64,000 nucleotides of DNA from JAIPEI01 sp964443135 (GCA_964443135.1 CAYUBQ010000010.1:1-64000), one strand, 5' to 3'. Shown: positions 1 to 9,861, counted from the first letter of the stretch. Translations and numbers: made by a program. Notes: generated from the sequence alone by a model not told the origin.

Positions 1-1
1 C

Positions 2-3000
2 GGTGAGAGCGCGGCGGCAAAAGGCGGCAGGGCGCGGGCGGCACATGTGGGGTTCCATCTGATCGACAAGGGACGGCCGCAGCTCGAACGGGTGGTGAAG
101 AGGCGCCGACCCGCGCTGGAGGCTCTCCGGGGGACATCGGGCGGGCGTCCCCTGTTCCTTTATCTGGGCACCATCCTGCTGATGACCGCTGCTCTCGCCG
201 GGGGCCTGCTGATGAAGGCGGATGCCGGCGGGGTCCAGGGCGGGAGCCTCGCGCTGATCGCGGTTGTCCTGCTCTTGTGCGCGAGTCATCCGGCGGTGGC
301 CCTGGTGAACTGGCTGGCGACGCTGACGACGGCGCCCCACCTGCTCCCCCGGATGGATTTCTCCGAAGGGATCCCGCCGGAATCGCGCACGCTGGTCGTG
401 ATCCCGACCATGCTCACGAGCGGCCGGAACCTCGAGGACCTGCTCGAGGCCCTCGAGGTGCGGTTTCTGGCGAATCGAGACGAGAACCTGGGCTTCGCCC
501 TGGTCACCGACTTCCGGGACGCACCCGAGGAAACGACCCCGGAGGACGAGCCGCTGCTGCGGCTGGCCCGGACGGGAATCGAGGCGTTGAACAGGAAGTA
601 CGGTGAATCAAACAGAGATCCCTTCTTCCTGCTCCATCGCCCTCGTCGCTGGAATCCCGGGGAGCGGACGTGGATGGGCTACGAGCGGAAACGGGGAAAG
701 CTTGCCGATTTGAACTCGCTTCTGCGCGGAAGGCCGGGAGATCGCTTTTCCCTCGTCGTGGGCGACATCACTGTCCTTTCGAGCGTAAAGTACGTGATCA
801 CGCTGGACACGGATACGCAGCTCCCACGCGATTCGGCGTGGCAGTTCGTGGGAACCATGGCGCACCCGCTCAACCGGCCGCACTACGACCGGGACAAACG
901 ACGAATCAATGAGGGGTACGCCATCCTTCAGCCACGCGTGGCCGTGAGCCTGCCCGGGACGAATCGGTCGAGGTACGCGCGACTCTTCGGGAGCGAGCCC
1001 GGCATCGACCCGTACACCCGGGCCGTCTCCGATGTGTACCAGGACCTCTTCCGCGAGGGCTCGTTCATCGGCAAGGGGATTTATGATGTCGATGCCTTCG
1101 ACAGGGCCCTCCAGGGTTGTTTTCCCGAGAACCGGGTCCTCAGCCATGACCTTGTGGAGGGATGCTACGCGCGGTCGGGGCTGCTCAGCGACGTGCTGCT
1201 CTACGAGGAGTACCCCTCCCGCTACAGCGCGGACGTGAGCCGCCGGCACCGGTGGATCCGCGGGGATTGGCAGATCGCCCGCTGGCTGCTGCCGCGCGTT
1301 CCCGGTCTCGAAGGAAGCCGCCGGAAGAATCCGCTCTCCGCCCTCTCCCGCTGGAAGATCCTCGACAATCTCCGCCGGAGCCTTGTACCGGCCGCATTGA
1401 CCCTGATGCTGCTCCTCGGCTGGACCGTCCTGTCGCCGCCCTGGGCGTGGACCCTCGCGGTGATTGGGGTCATCCTGGTCCCCCCCTGGACGGCTTCTCT
1501 CCTGGATCTGCTCCGCAAGCCGGTCGATGTGCGGCTGCGCCGGCACGTCGCCGCCTCCATACGCTCGGCCGGCCGCCACTCCGCGCAGGCGGCCTTTGCT
1601 CTGGCCTGCCTCCCTTACGAAGCCTTCTTCGGGTTGGATGCGATCGCGCGCACGGCCTGGCGGATGCTGGTCACACACAAGCGACTCCTGGAGTGGACCC
1701 CGTCGAACGATCCGGATCGCCGTCGCCGCACGGATCTCGCCGACTCCTTTCGGATGATGTGGATCGCGCCGGCCACGGCCGCGGCCTCGGCGATCTGCCT
1801 CGCGCTTTCCAAGCCGGCCGCCCTGGGTGTGGCCGGGCCCATCCTGGGGCTCTGGTTCCTGTCACCCGCCGTCGCCTGGTGGATCAGCAAGCCCCTCGCC
1901 CGCCCGGCCACAAGGCTGAACGCCGGTCAGATCGACTTTCTCCGCAAGCTTTCCCGAAAGACCTGGGCCTTCTTCGACACCTTCGTGGGACAGGAAGACA
2001 ACTGGCTGCCCCCGGACAACTATCAAGAGCACTCCGCTCCCGTGGTCGCGCATCGCACGTCTCCCACCAACATGGGCCTTGCGCTCCTTGCGAACCTCTC
2101 CGCCTGCGACTTCGGCTACATTTCCGCCGGACGGCTCATCGATCGAACGGAAAGGGCCTTCCACACCATGGAGGCCCTGGAACGCCACCGGGGCCACTTC
2201 TACAACTGGTACGACACGCAGTCCCTGGAACCCCTGCCTCCCCGGTACGTTTCAACGGCGGACAGCGGGAACCTCGCGAGCCACCTGCTGACCCTGCGCC
2301 CGGGCCTGCTCGCCCTGGCCGATCAAGAGATCCTGGGGCCGCGGTGGATTGAGGGGCTCAGCGACACGCTCGAAATCCTCTCGGACATTGCAGGAGGGGC
2401 GGGAGAAGCCGCTTCGGCCCGGATCGCGCAGCTTCAGGAGGATCTGTCTTCTGCATCCGGTCTCCGCCCGTCCGGGCTCGCTGCGACGCGAAGCCGCCTC
2501 GATCGGCTGGCCGCATCGGCCGGGGAGCTGCAGGGCTGCCTCGACGCCGACCCCGGGGTTTCCGAGAGGGGGGCGAAGGAATGGACAAGCGCCCTCGCCC
2601 GGCAATGCGGGGACGCCCTCGACGAGATGACGTTTCTCGCCCCGTGGAGCTTGCGGCCGGCCCCTCCGGGTGTGCTCAGGGCATTTCCCGCCGTCGACGA
2701 GGTCCCGACGCTTCGCGAGCTGGCGAGGTTCGACGTGGCGCTGCTGCCGGACCTGGAGGGCCGCCTCGGATCGGATCCGAACCCGGAGGAGCGGGAGTGG
2801 CTGGATGCGATTCGACCGCTCGTCAGGGAGTCGAGCCGGAGGTCCAGGGCAAGAATCGCCGCCGTCGAACGCCTGGCACTGCAATGCGGCGAGCTGGCCG
2901 ATATGGAGTATGGCTTCCTGTGCGACAGGTCGCATCATCTCATGGCGATCGGTTATCACGCGGGTGAGCGGAGACGGGACCCGGGTTCCTACGATCTGCT

Positions 3001-6000
3001 GGCTTCGGAAGCGAGATCGGCTACCTTCGTTGCGATTGCAGGGGGACAGCTGCCTCAAGAAAGCTGGTTTTCCCTGGGACGCCTGCTCACCACCGTTGCC
3101 GGGGACCCGATTCTCCTTTCGTGGAGCGGCTCGATGTTCGAGTACCTCATGCCGCTTCTCGTCATGCCGACTTACCAGGACACGCTGCTCGACCGGACCT
3201 ACAAGGCGGCGGTGCAGGCGCAGATCGCCTACGGGCGAAAACGCGGCGTGCCGTGGGGCATGTCCGAGTCCGGCTACAACACAGTCGACGTTCACCGAAA
3301 CTACCAGTACCGTGCGTTCGGCGTGCCCGGCCTGGGGCTCAAGCGCGGGCTCGCCGACGACCTGGTCATTGCACCCTATGCCTCGGCGCTCGCGCTGATG
3401 GTCGAGCCGGAGGAGGCGTGCCTGAACCTCCAGCGGCTCGCCGCTGAAGGGCTGGAAGGAGGATACGGTTTCTACGAAGCGGTCGACTACACCCCGTCCC
3501 GGCTGCCACGTGGAAAATCGAGCGCCGTGGTCCGGTCGTTCATGGCCCACCACGAGGGCATGAGCCTTCTCTCTCTGGCCTACCTGCTCCTGGACCGTCC
3601 GATGCAGAAAAGATTCGAGTCGGAGCCGATGTTCCAGGCGACAGCGCTCCTGCTCCAGGAGAGGGTCCCGAAGACCTCGGCACTGTACTGGCACAAAACC
3701 GAATCCCCGGGCCTTATCACCGCTCCGAGCGGCGAGGAGATACCGGTGCGCGTCTTCAGCGACCCGGACACTGCGACGCCGGAGGTGCAACTGCTCTCAA
3801 ACGGCCGGTATCACGTGATGGTCACGAACTCCGGCGGCGGGTACAGCCGCTGGAAGGACACGGCCGTCACGCGCTGGCGCGAGGACGGCACCTGCGACAG
3901 CTGGGGCACATTCTGCTATCTCCGGGACATGACGAGCGGGGAGTTCTGGTCGACCGCGTACCAGCCGGCGCTCAAAGAAACGGAGAGCTATGAAGCGATT
4001 TTTTCCGAGGCGAGAGCGGAGTTCCGTTGCCGTGCCCATGAGATGGACACCCATACGGAAATCGCCGTCTCACCCGAGGACGACATCGAGTCGCGCAGGA
4101 TCACCGTCACCAACCGCGCCCGGACACGCAGAACCATCGGAATCACAAGCTACGCGGAGGTGGTCCTCGCATCGCCCGCAGAGGATGCGCTGCATCCGGC
4201 CTTCGGCAATCTCTTCGTTCAAACGGAGATCGTCCGCCCCCAGCGGGCGATTCTCTGCACCCGCCGGCCCCGTTCGGAGGAAGAGCACCCGCTCTGGATG
4301 TTTCACTTGATGGGTGTTCGCGGGGCGGACGTCGGAGAGGTCTCCTATGAGACGGACCGCAGCCGGTTTATCGGCCGCGGGAACAGTGTCGCGAATCCGC
4401 AGGCAATGACCGATCCCGGTGCGCTCTCGGGCACCGAGGGTTCCGTGCTGGATCCGATCGTGGCCATCCGGTATGAAATCGCACTCGAACCGGAAGAGTC
4501 GGCAACGATCAATATGCTTTCGGGTGTGGGGGCGACCCGCGATGCTTGTCTAAACCTGATCGAGAGATACCGGGATCGGCGTTTCGCGGATCGCGTGTTC
4601 GAGCTTGCGTGGACCCATAACCAGGTCCTCTTGCAGCAGATCAATGCCACCGAGGCCGATGCGCAGCTCTACGGACGCCTCGCCGGCTCGATCCTCTACG
4701 CCGACTCCACGCTTCGTGCCGATCCAAGCGTCCTGATCAAGAACCGTCGAGGGCAGTCCGGTCTGTGGAGCTACGCGATCTCAGGCGATTTTCCCATCGT
4801 CCTGATGCGGATCCAAGACCCGGCGAATATCGACCTGGTGCGCCATCTCGTGCAAGCCCACGCGTACTGGCGCTCAAAAGGGCTGACCGTGGACCTGGTG
4901 ATCTGGAACGAAGACCACTCCGGCTACCGACAAGGGCTCCACGAGCAAATCATGGGGCTGATTGCAGCGGGCGGCGAAACCAACGTGGCGGATCGACCCG
5001 GCGGAATCTTTGTCAGACCCACGGACCAGATCCCGGACGAGGACCGCATTCTTTTCCAGACAGTCGCCCGCGCGATCATCACCGACAGCCAGGGAACCCT
5101 GGAGGAGCAGATCGACCGTCACGGTCCGGCGGACGTGCTCGTCCCGAGACTCGTGCCGAGCCGTACGCATCGATCCGATCCCCGTTCGACCGCCGCACTG
5201 CCCCGCCGCGATCTGATCTTTTTCAACGGGCTGGGAGGATTTACCCCGGATGGGCGTGAGTATGTCATCACAACCGACCAGGAGAACGTAACGCCGGCGC
5301 CTTGGGTGAACGTGTCTGCGAACCCGAGCTTTGGTGCCCTGGTCTCGGAGAGCGGCCCGAGCTGTACCTGGAGCGAAAACGCCCGCGAGTTTCGCCTCAC
5401 GCCCTGGGCCAACGACCCCGTAAGCGATGCCAGCGGGGAAGCCTTCTACATCCGTGACGAAGAGCGGGGCCACTTCTGGTCCCCTACGCCGCTGCCGAGC
5501 CGGGGAGCCACGCCTTACGCCAGCCGGCACGGGTTCGGCTACACTGTCTTCGAGCACACGGAACGCGGCATTCACTCGGAAATGTGGGTCTACGCGGCCA
5601 TGGACGCGCCGGTCAAGCTGACGGTGTTGAAAGTACGCAACGATTGCGGCAGATCCCGCCGGCTGTCGGCCACGGGGTACGTAGAGTGGGTGCTGGGGGA
5701 CCTGCGGTCGAAATCGGCCATGCACCTGGTCACCGAGGTCGACCCCGGGAGCGGAACGCTCTTTGCGCGGAACCCTTACAACACGGAGTTCGCCGGCCGG
5801 GTGGCGTTTTTCGACGTGGACCATGCCGATCACACCGTCAGCGGGGACCGGAGAGAATTCATCGGGCGTAACGGTACGCTTCGGAGCCCGGCCGCCATGA
5901 CCCGGTCGCGGCTTTCCGGCAAGGTGGGAGCCGCTTTGGATCCCTGCGCCGCGATCCATGTACCCTTCGAGTTGGCCGACGGTGAAGAGCGTGAGATCGT

Positions 6001-7630
6001 CTTCACGCTCGGCGCAGGAAAGGACGCCGATGACGCCCGCAGCCTGGCACACCGCTTCCGGGGGGGCGCCGCCGCGCACCTGGCCCTCGAGGAAGTGTGG
6101 CGGCATTGGAATCACACCCTGGGCGCCGTGCAAGTGGAAACGCCGGACCCGTCCCTCGATCTGCTGGTGAACGGCTGGCTCCTGTACCAGGCCCTGTCGT
6201 GCCGTCTCTGGGCACGCACGGGAACCTATCAGCCCGGCGGCGCCTTCGGTTTCCGGGATCAGCTGCAGGACGTCATGGCCCTCGTTCACGCCGCGCCGCA
6301 TCTCCTGCGCGAGCACCTGCTCCGTTGCGCCGCCCGCCAGTTCCCGGAGGGGGATGTCCAGCACTGGTGGCACCCTCCCTCGGGCCGGGGCGTGCGGACC
6401 CTCTGCTCGGACGATTACCTCTGGCTTCCGCTGGCGACCTGCCGCTATGTTCTCGCCACCGGAGACACCGGCGTGCTGGACGAGTCCGTCCACTTCATCC
6501 AGGGCCGCCCGATCAAGGACGGAGAAGACGCGTACTACGATCTTCCCGAGCGCTCTGAAGAGGCGGCGAGCCTCTACGAACACTGTGTCCGGGCCGTCCT
6601 GCACGGCCTCGAGTTCGGCAGGCACGGCCTGCCCCTCATGGGCTCAGGCGACTGGAACGACGGCATGAACCTGGTGGGCCAAGGAGGAAAAGGCGAAAGC
6701 GTGTGGCTCGGGTTTTTCCTCTATGATGTGCTCATGCAGTTCGCCGGGATCGCCCGTACCCGCGGTGACCTGTCTTTCGTCGAGCGCTGCCGGGATGAGG
6801 CGGCGGGGCTACGCCGGAATCTCGAGCAGAACGGCTGGGACGGCGCGTGGTACCGCCGGGCCTACTTCGACGACGGCTCGCCCCTTGGTTCCGAGGGCAG
6901 CCCCGAGTGCCGGATTGATTCCATTGCGCAGAGCTGGTCCGTCCTGTCCGGTGCCGCAGATCACGAGCGTTCGCGCATGGCCATGGAAGCTGTGGACGAG
7001 CACCTCGTTCCCCGTGAGCATGGGCTGATTCAACTGTTGGATCCGCCGTTCGACAAATCGGATTTGAACCCGGGCTACATCAAGGGCTACGCCCCGGGGG
7101 TGAGGGAAAACGGCGGGCAGTATACCCACGCGGCCGTTTGGGCGGTCATGGCCTTCGCTCAACTGGGGGACCACCGGCGCGCATGGGAGCTCTTCGGCAT
7201 GATCAACCCGGTAAACCACGGCAGATCAGCCGGGGAGACCGCTGTCTACAAGGTGGAACCCTACGTCGTCGCCGCTGATGTCTATGCGGTGAGGCCGCAC
7301 ACCGGCCGCGGCGGCTGGACATGGTACACGGGATCCGCGGCCTGGATGTACCGCTTGATCGTTGAATCGCTGCTCGGGCTGAGGCTGGAAATGGACAAGC
7401 TGCACGTCGCGCCTTGCCTCCCTGCGGATTGGAAGGCGTTCAAGGTGCACTACCGGTATCGGGAGACCGTCTACCACATCGAAGTCCTGCAAACGGACGA
7501 TGAGAACGACGACACGCGCGTCACCGTAGACGGGGTTGAGCAAAACGGTCAGGCGATTCCCCTCGTGGACGACCAGCGGGAACACTCGGCCGAGGTGAGG
7601 ATTCCCGGATCATGCAGGGCCTTTTCATAG
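2..7630 (+). CDS. Cyclic beta-1,2-glucan synthase-like protein (NdvB/ChvB family), 5' end outside window
   Basis: The reading frame is open from base 2, and codons before the first GTG at 47 (…AAHVGFHLIDKGRP) already look like family sequence. The gene therefore starts upstream, and at least 2,542 codons are present against about 2,800 in full NdvB. Seen: membrane segments near codons 35-85; a processive glycosyltransferase domain with LDTDTQLPRD and RRHRWIRGDW; more membrane helices; a glycoamylase-like domain (WGMSESGYN, FMAHHEGMS); then two GH94-type phosphorylase-like regions, the last with GSGDWNDGMN carrying the expected catalytic Asp. Members of this family polymerise UDP-glucose on themselves, trim the chain and cyclise it into periplasmic glucan. 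Inner-membrane location is inferred. Domain order is intact and no frameshift is visible. Confidence 0.9.
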   Translation, partial: GESAAAKGGRARAAHVGFHLIDKGRPQLERVVKRRRPALEALRGTSGGRPLFLYLGTILLMTAALAGGLLMKADAGGVQGGSLALIAVVLLLCASHPAVALVNWLATLTTAPHLLPRMDFSEGIPPESRTLVVIPTMLTSGRNLEDLLEALEVRFLANRDENLGFALVTDFRDAPEETTPEDEPLLRLARTGIEALNRKYGESNRDPFFLLHRPRRWNPGERTWMGYERKRGKLADLNSLLRGRPGDRFSLVVGDITVLSSVKYVITLDTDTQLPRDSAWQFVGTMAHPLNRPHYDRDKRRINEGYAILQPRVAVSLPGTNRSRYARLFGSEPGIDPYTRAVSDVYQDLFREGSFIGKGIYDVDAFDRALQGCFPENRVLSHDLVEGCYARSGLLSDVLLYEEYPSRYSADVSRRHRWIRGDWQIARWLLPRVPGLEGSRRKNPLSALSRWKILDNLRRSLVPAALTLMLLLGWTVLSPPWAWTLAVIGVILVPPWTASLLDLLRKPVDVRLRRHVAASIRSAGRHSAQAAFALACLPYEAFFGLDAIARTAWRMLVTHKRLLEWTPSNDPDRRRRTDLADSFRMMWIAPATAAASAICLALSKPAALGVAGPILGLWFLSPAVAWWISKPLARPATRLNAGQIDFLRKLSRKTWAFFDTFVGQEDNWLPPDNYQEHSAPVVAHRTSPTNMGLALLANLSACDFGYISAGRLIDRTERAFHTMEALERHRGHFYNWYDTQSLEPLPPRYVSTADSGNLASHLLTLRPGLLALADQEILGPRWIEGLSDTLEILSDIAGGAGEAASARIAQLQEDLSSASGLRPSGLAATRSRLDRLAASAGELQGCLDADPGVSERGAKEWTSALARQCGDALDEMTFLAPWSLRPAPPGVLRAFPAVDEVPTLRELARFDVALLPDLEGRLGSDPNPEEREWLDAIRPLVRESSRRSRARIAAVERLALQCGELADMEYGFLCDRSHHLMAIGYHAGERRRDPGSYDLLASEARSATFVAIAGGQLPQESWFSLGRLLTTVAGDPILLSWSGSMFEYLMPLLVMPTYQDTLLDRTYKAAVQAQIAYGRKRGVPWGMSESGYNTVDVHRNYQYRAFGVPGLGLKRGLADDLVIAPYASALALMVEPEEACLNLQRLAAEGLEGGYGFYEAVDYTPSRLPRGKSSAVVRSFMAHHEGMSLLSLAYLLLDRPMQKRFESEPMFQATALLLQERVPKTSALYWHKTESPGLITAPSGEEIPVRVFSDPDTATPEVQLLSNGRYHVMVTNSGGGYSRWKDTAVTRWREDGTCDSWGTFCYLRDMTSGEFWSTAYQPALKETESYEAIFSEARAEFRCRAHEMDTHTEIAVSPEDDIESRRITVTNRARTRRTIGITSYAEVVLASPAEDALHPAFGNLFVQTEIVRPQRAILCTRRPRSEEEHPLWMFHLMGVRGADVGEVSYETDRSRFIGRGNSVANPQAMTDPGALSGTEGSVLDPIVAIRYEIALEPEESATINMLSGVGATRDACLNLIERYRDRRFADRVFELAWTHNQVLLQQINATEADAQLYGRLAGSILYADSTLRADPSVLIKNRRGQSGLWSYAISGDFPIVLMRIQDPANIDLVRHLVQAHAYWRSKGLTVDLVIWNEDHSGYRQGLHEQIMGLIAAGGETNVADRPGGIFVRPTDQIPDEDRILFQTVARAIITDSQGTLEEQIDRHGPADVLVPRLVPSRTHRSDPRSTAALPRRDLIFFNGLGGFTPDGREYVITTDQENVTPAPWVNVSANPSFGALVSESGPSCTWSENAREFRLTPWANDPVSDASGEAFYIRDEERGHFWSPTPLPSRGATPYASRHGFGYTVFEHTERGIHSEMWVYAAMDAPVKLTVLKVRNDCGRSRRLSATGYVEWVLGDLRSKSAMHLVTEVDPGSGTLFARNPYNTEFAGRVAFFDVDHADHTVSGDRREFIGRNGTLRSPAAMTRSRLSGKVGAALDPCAAIHVPFELADGEEREIVFTLGAGKDADDARSLAHRFRGGAAAHLALEEVWRHWNHTLGAVQVETPDPSLDLLVNGWLLYQALSCRLWARTGTYQPGGAFGFRDQLQDVMALVHAAPHLLREHLLRCAARQFPEGDVQHWWHPPSGRGVRTLCSDDYLWLPLATCRYVLATGDTGVLDESVHFIQGRPIKDGEDAYYDLPERSEEAASLYEHCVRAVLHGLEFGRHGLPLMGSGDWNDGMNLVGQGGKGESVWLGFFLYDVLMQFAGIARTRGDLSFVERCRDEAAGLRRNLEQNGWDGAWYRRAYFDDGSPLGSEGSPECRIDSIAQSWSVLSGAADHERSRMAMEAVDEHLVPREHGLIQLLDPPFDKSDLNPGYIKGYAPGVRENGGQYTHAAVWAVMAFAQLGDHRRAWELFGMINPVNHGRSAGETAVYKVEPYVVAADVYAVRPHTGRGGWTWYTGSAAWMYRLIVESLLGLRLEMDKLHVAPCLPADWKAFKVHYRYRETVYHIEVLQTDDENDDTRVTVDGVEQNGQAIPLVDDQREHSAEVRIPGSCRAFS

Positions 7631-7660
7631 CAACCTCTTGGAGAGACCGACCCATCACGT

Positions 7661-7772
7661 TTGACGCATTCGCAAAAACCCGCTCACGCGCCGCTGGGCA
7701 TGATATAACCTCTTGAAATCCCGAGGGCAGATCTCGAGGATTCAGGCTTTTTACGACTCCGTCACGTTTGTA
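7661..7772 (-). repeat. Dispersed ~105-bp intergenic repeat, copy A (inverted)
   Basis: Read on the minus strand, this matches the segments at 9754-9861 and 60759-60866. It begins GACGGAGTCGTAAAAAGCC, passes through GAGATCTGCCCTCGGGATTT, and ends in a GGCGCGTGAGCGGGTTTTTG-type tail. By eye it is about 80-85 percent identical to copy D. It contains no open frame and probably is a non-coding REP- or MITE-like element. Confidence 0.8.
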
Positions 7773-7867
7773 ATGAGCCTGTTCGACATGCCGGCATGAA
7801 TCGGTCGACGTGACAAAGAAGCATTCGCGCCGATCCTCGGCGCTTTTGGGCCGCGAGGTTCAAGGGG

Positions 7868-8059
7868 ATGAGATTGCGGAGTTTGGCAACGCGGAGGGGC
7901 AGGCGGCGCTTTGCGCGCTATCGCCGTATTGTCTCGACATTGGTCGCGTACGGGTTTGGTGAGATTGTCTATCAAGCCGGTGTTGGAAGGCTGCTGTATG
8001 TTTTGAGCCGTTCATTTCGAAGCAAGCGCAGGAAAATCCTCCGGACCGGTGGTTTATAA
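7868..8059 (+). pseudogene. Truncated ABC1/UbiB-family kinase N-terminus
   Basis: A 63-codon frame starts at an ATG. The stretch RYRRIVSTLVAYGFGEIVY resembles the conserved N-terminus of bacterial UbiB/ABC1 proteins (R-Y-R-x-I-x-x-V-L-x-x-Y-G-F-G). The frame stops at 8059, whereas UbiB proteins are normally about 500-560 residues, and no kinase motifs follow in any frame. It lies between repeat copy A and a small gene in an otherwise gene-poor zone. I read it as the remnant of a deleted gene; a genuine 63-residue protein cannot be excluded. The family match is from memory of the motif. Confidence 0.5.
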
Positions 8060-8143
8060 TGCATTGCGCGGCCCTTCGTCGTTTCATGACCACACCCATT
8101 TCCCAACTTGTAACAGGATCTTCCGAAAGGATGAGGGAAAACA

Positions 8144-8386
8144 TTGCCAAACGCTAAGGGGAAAAAATACTTTTGTGATGTCGTATCTGAAGAGGTTGAG
8201 GTGACTCTAAAAAACAGACCCTCTCTCGATTTGAAATCTGAAAGCAAGCTGTTTGTTCAGTGTGATCAATCTGAATGCCAATACGTCGATCTCAACCAAT
8301 CTCCCTGCCCTCTGCGCCTTGATCTCTTTGCCGAAGAGATCGAACGGCGAGAGAAAAAGCGTAGAGACAGAAGAATGGAATTCTGA
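8144..8386 (+). CDS. Small cysteine-containing conserved-type hypothetical protein
   Basis: 80 codons from a TTG preceded by GAGGG at a normal distance. Four Cys are spread as CDVV, CDQSEC and SPC, a spacing compatible with a small metal-binding or zinc-ribbon-like fold. The C-terminus is strongly charged (EEIERREKKRRDRRMEF) and probably helical. Base composition is lower in G+C than the surrounding genes. I do not recognise a function; similar small Cys proteins occur as orphan genes in sulfate-reducing bacteria. It is flanked by decayed DNA and has no operon partner. Confidence 0.6.
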   Translation: MPNAKGKKYFCDVVSEEVEVTLKNRPSLDLKSESKLFVQCDQSECQYVDLNQSPCPLRLDLFAEEIERREKKRRDRRMEF

Positions 8387-8816
8387 TTCAGGGACCGCGA
8401 TGCCCCTCCTCGAATCGAAGAGGCCCCTGCGTCACCCGCTCTTCCGGCAACAGTGGATGGATCCGCAACACCGGAAGAAACCGAGGGCGAGGAGAGGACC
8501 TGCTTGCCGGCCTTTGCGTGTTTGGGTTCACTGGTTGCGAACGAGATCTGCCCGCGGAATTTCGATGGATTACAGCGTCTCCAGCGGATTTTTACGACTC
8601 CATCACCAATAAGGTCTCCAACTTTACCACGCCAGGTTGCGCGATGGAACGGTCATCTCGTGGATTCCGCTTATCAACACCCACGTAGGCCCCGGCTGGT
8701 ATGGGCCGGCGGCACTTTTGCTGGAAGTCCTTGCTTGCCGTGGGCTCTGGGTTGGGCTACCCTGTGATGGTGGAGCAACTGGTTTGGTAAACAAGGACGG
8801 AAGTGAGGTCTGGATC
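8387..8816 (+). other. Gene-poor stretch between small protein and panE
   Basis: No convincing intact gene. It holds a rearranged fragment of the dispersed repeat (8542-8606). It also has a short in-frame stretch at about 8637-8740 reading INTHVGPGWYG, reminiscent of the THVGPG motif near the C-terminus of DegV-type fatty-acid-binding proteins. That stretch has no credible start and runs in frame into panE, so it is at most a gene remnant. Confidence 0.5.
8542..8606. repeat. Dispersed repeat, rearranged partial copy E
   Basis: Bases 8542-8587 resemble the centre of the dispersed repeat in plus orientation (GAGATCTGCCC…CTCCAGCGG). They are followed immediately by ATTTTTACGACTCCATCACC, which is the repeat's outer end in minus orientation. 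The two parts are thus joined head-to-head instead of in the order seen in copies B and D. Confidence 0.55.
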
Positions 8817-9755
8817 ATGAACGAACCGAGAGCGGCCGTGGTGGGGGTCGGAGCGACCGGTGCCGTGCTGGCCGCGGCCCTGCTTGCGCGGCATCCCGAA
8901 ACGGTGCTGGTGGACCCCAGGCCCGGCCTGGAGGAGGCCCTCAAAGAGGGCGGGATCCGGGTCTCCGGCGTCATGGACCTGCAGGCACCGGTCGAGCATT
9001 TCGCGGATCGGATCGAGAAGCTGGGGGACTACGGTCCGGATATCGTCTACGTCTCCACCAAGACCTTCCACCTGCCCGGCGTCCTGGACGCGCTGGAGCG
9101 GGTGGTGGGACCCGGCACGAAGGTCATCAGCACCCACAACGGCCTGGGCACCGAGGACCTCATCGCCGAGCGCTTCGGGCCGGAGGCCGCCTTTCGCATG
9201 TCCCTGAACTACGGGGTGGCCTTGAAAGGGCCGAGTCACGTGGAGATGGCCTTCTTCAACCGGCCCAACCATCTGGGGGCCCTGGTCCCGGAGAACCGGG
9301 AGCCGGGTCTCCGGATGGCCGGAGCGATCTCGGCCGGCGGTCTGGAGACCGAGTTCGTGGACGACATCCGGCTGTACGTTTGGAAGAAGATGATCATGAA
9401 GTGCACCATGGCCTCCATCTGCTCCGTCACGGACCGGACCATTCAGGATGCCCTGGTGTTCCCTCCCACCCGGGAGATCGCGGAGGGCTGCTTCCGGGAG
9501 ATTCTCTCCGTGGCCGGGGCCAAGGGGTACGACCTGGGGGAGGGATACCTCGAGGAGGCCCTGGCCTATCTCGAGAAGGTCGGCGTCCACAAGGACTCCA
9601 TGTGCGTGGACGTGGCGAACCGGACCCGGACGGAGATCGATTTCCTGGGCGGCAAGGTCGTCGAGTACGGGAAGGAGACCGGGGTGCCCACGCCGTTCTA
9701 CACGGTCATGACCGACCTGGTGAAGGCGCTGGAGGACAGCTACCCGAACCGTTGA
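8817..9755 (+). CDS. 2-dehydropantoate 2-reductase family protein (PanE/ApbA)
   Basis: 312 codons from the ATG at 8817, which has GAGGT upstream; longer in-frame starts add non-conserved sequence. The N-terminus carries a Rossmann signature (VVGVGATGAVLAAAL) for NADPH. The C-terminal helical domain contains VWKKMIMKC, where ketopantoate reductases have the catalytic Lys in a W-x-K-x-x-x-N-type motif; here Cys stands where Asn is usual. Canonical PanE makes pantoate for coenzyme A using NADPH. The N-to-C change and the lack of pantothenate neighbours leave room for another 2-oxoacid or imine substrate. The stop codon lies inside dispersed repeat copy B. Confidence 0.8.
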   Translation: MNEPRAAVVGVGATGAVLAAALLARHPETVLVDPRPGLEEALKEGGIRVSGVMDLQAPVEHFADRIEKLGDYGPDIVYVSTKTFHLPGVLDALERVVGPGTKVISTHNGLGTEDLIAERFGPEAAFRMSLNYGVALKGPSHVEMAFFNRPNHLGALVPENREPGLRMAGAISAGGLETEFVDDIRLYVWKKMIMKCTMASICSVTDRTIQDALVFPPTREIAEGCFREILSVAGAKGYDLGEGYLEEALAYLEKVGVHKDSMCVDVANRTRTEIDFLGGKVVEYGKETGVPTPFYTVMTDLVKALEDSYPNR

Positions 9756-9861
9756 TGGAGTCGCATAAAGCCGGAAGCCTCGAGATCCGCCCTCGGCATT
9801 TCAACAGGTGATCCCGCCTCCAGCGGCGGGCGGGCGGGTTCTTGCGAATCCGTCGACCGTT
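9754..9861 (+). repeat. Dispersed ~105-bp intergenic repeat, copy B
   Basis: Begins with GATGGAGTCGCATAAAGCC, overlapping the panE stop codon. It continues with CTCGAGATCCGCCCTCGGC, a Cys/Gly-codon-free G+C-rich centre, and the tail GCGGGTTCTTGCGAATCCG. It aligns over its length with copies A and D. Confidence 0.8.
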
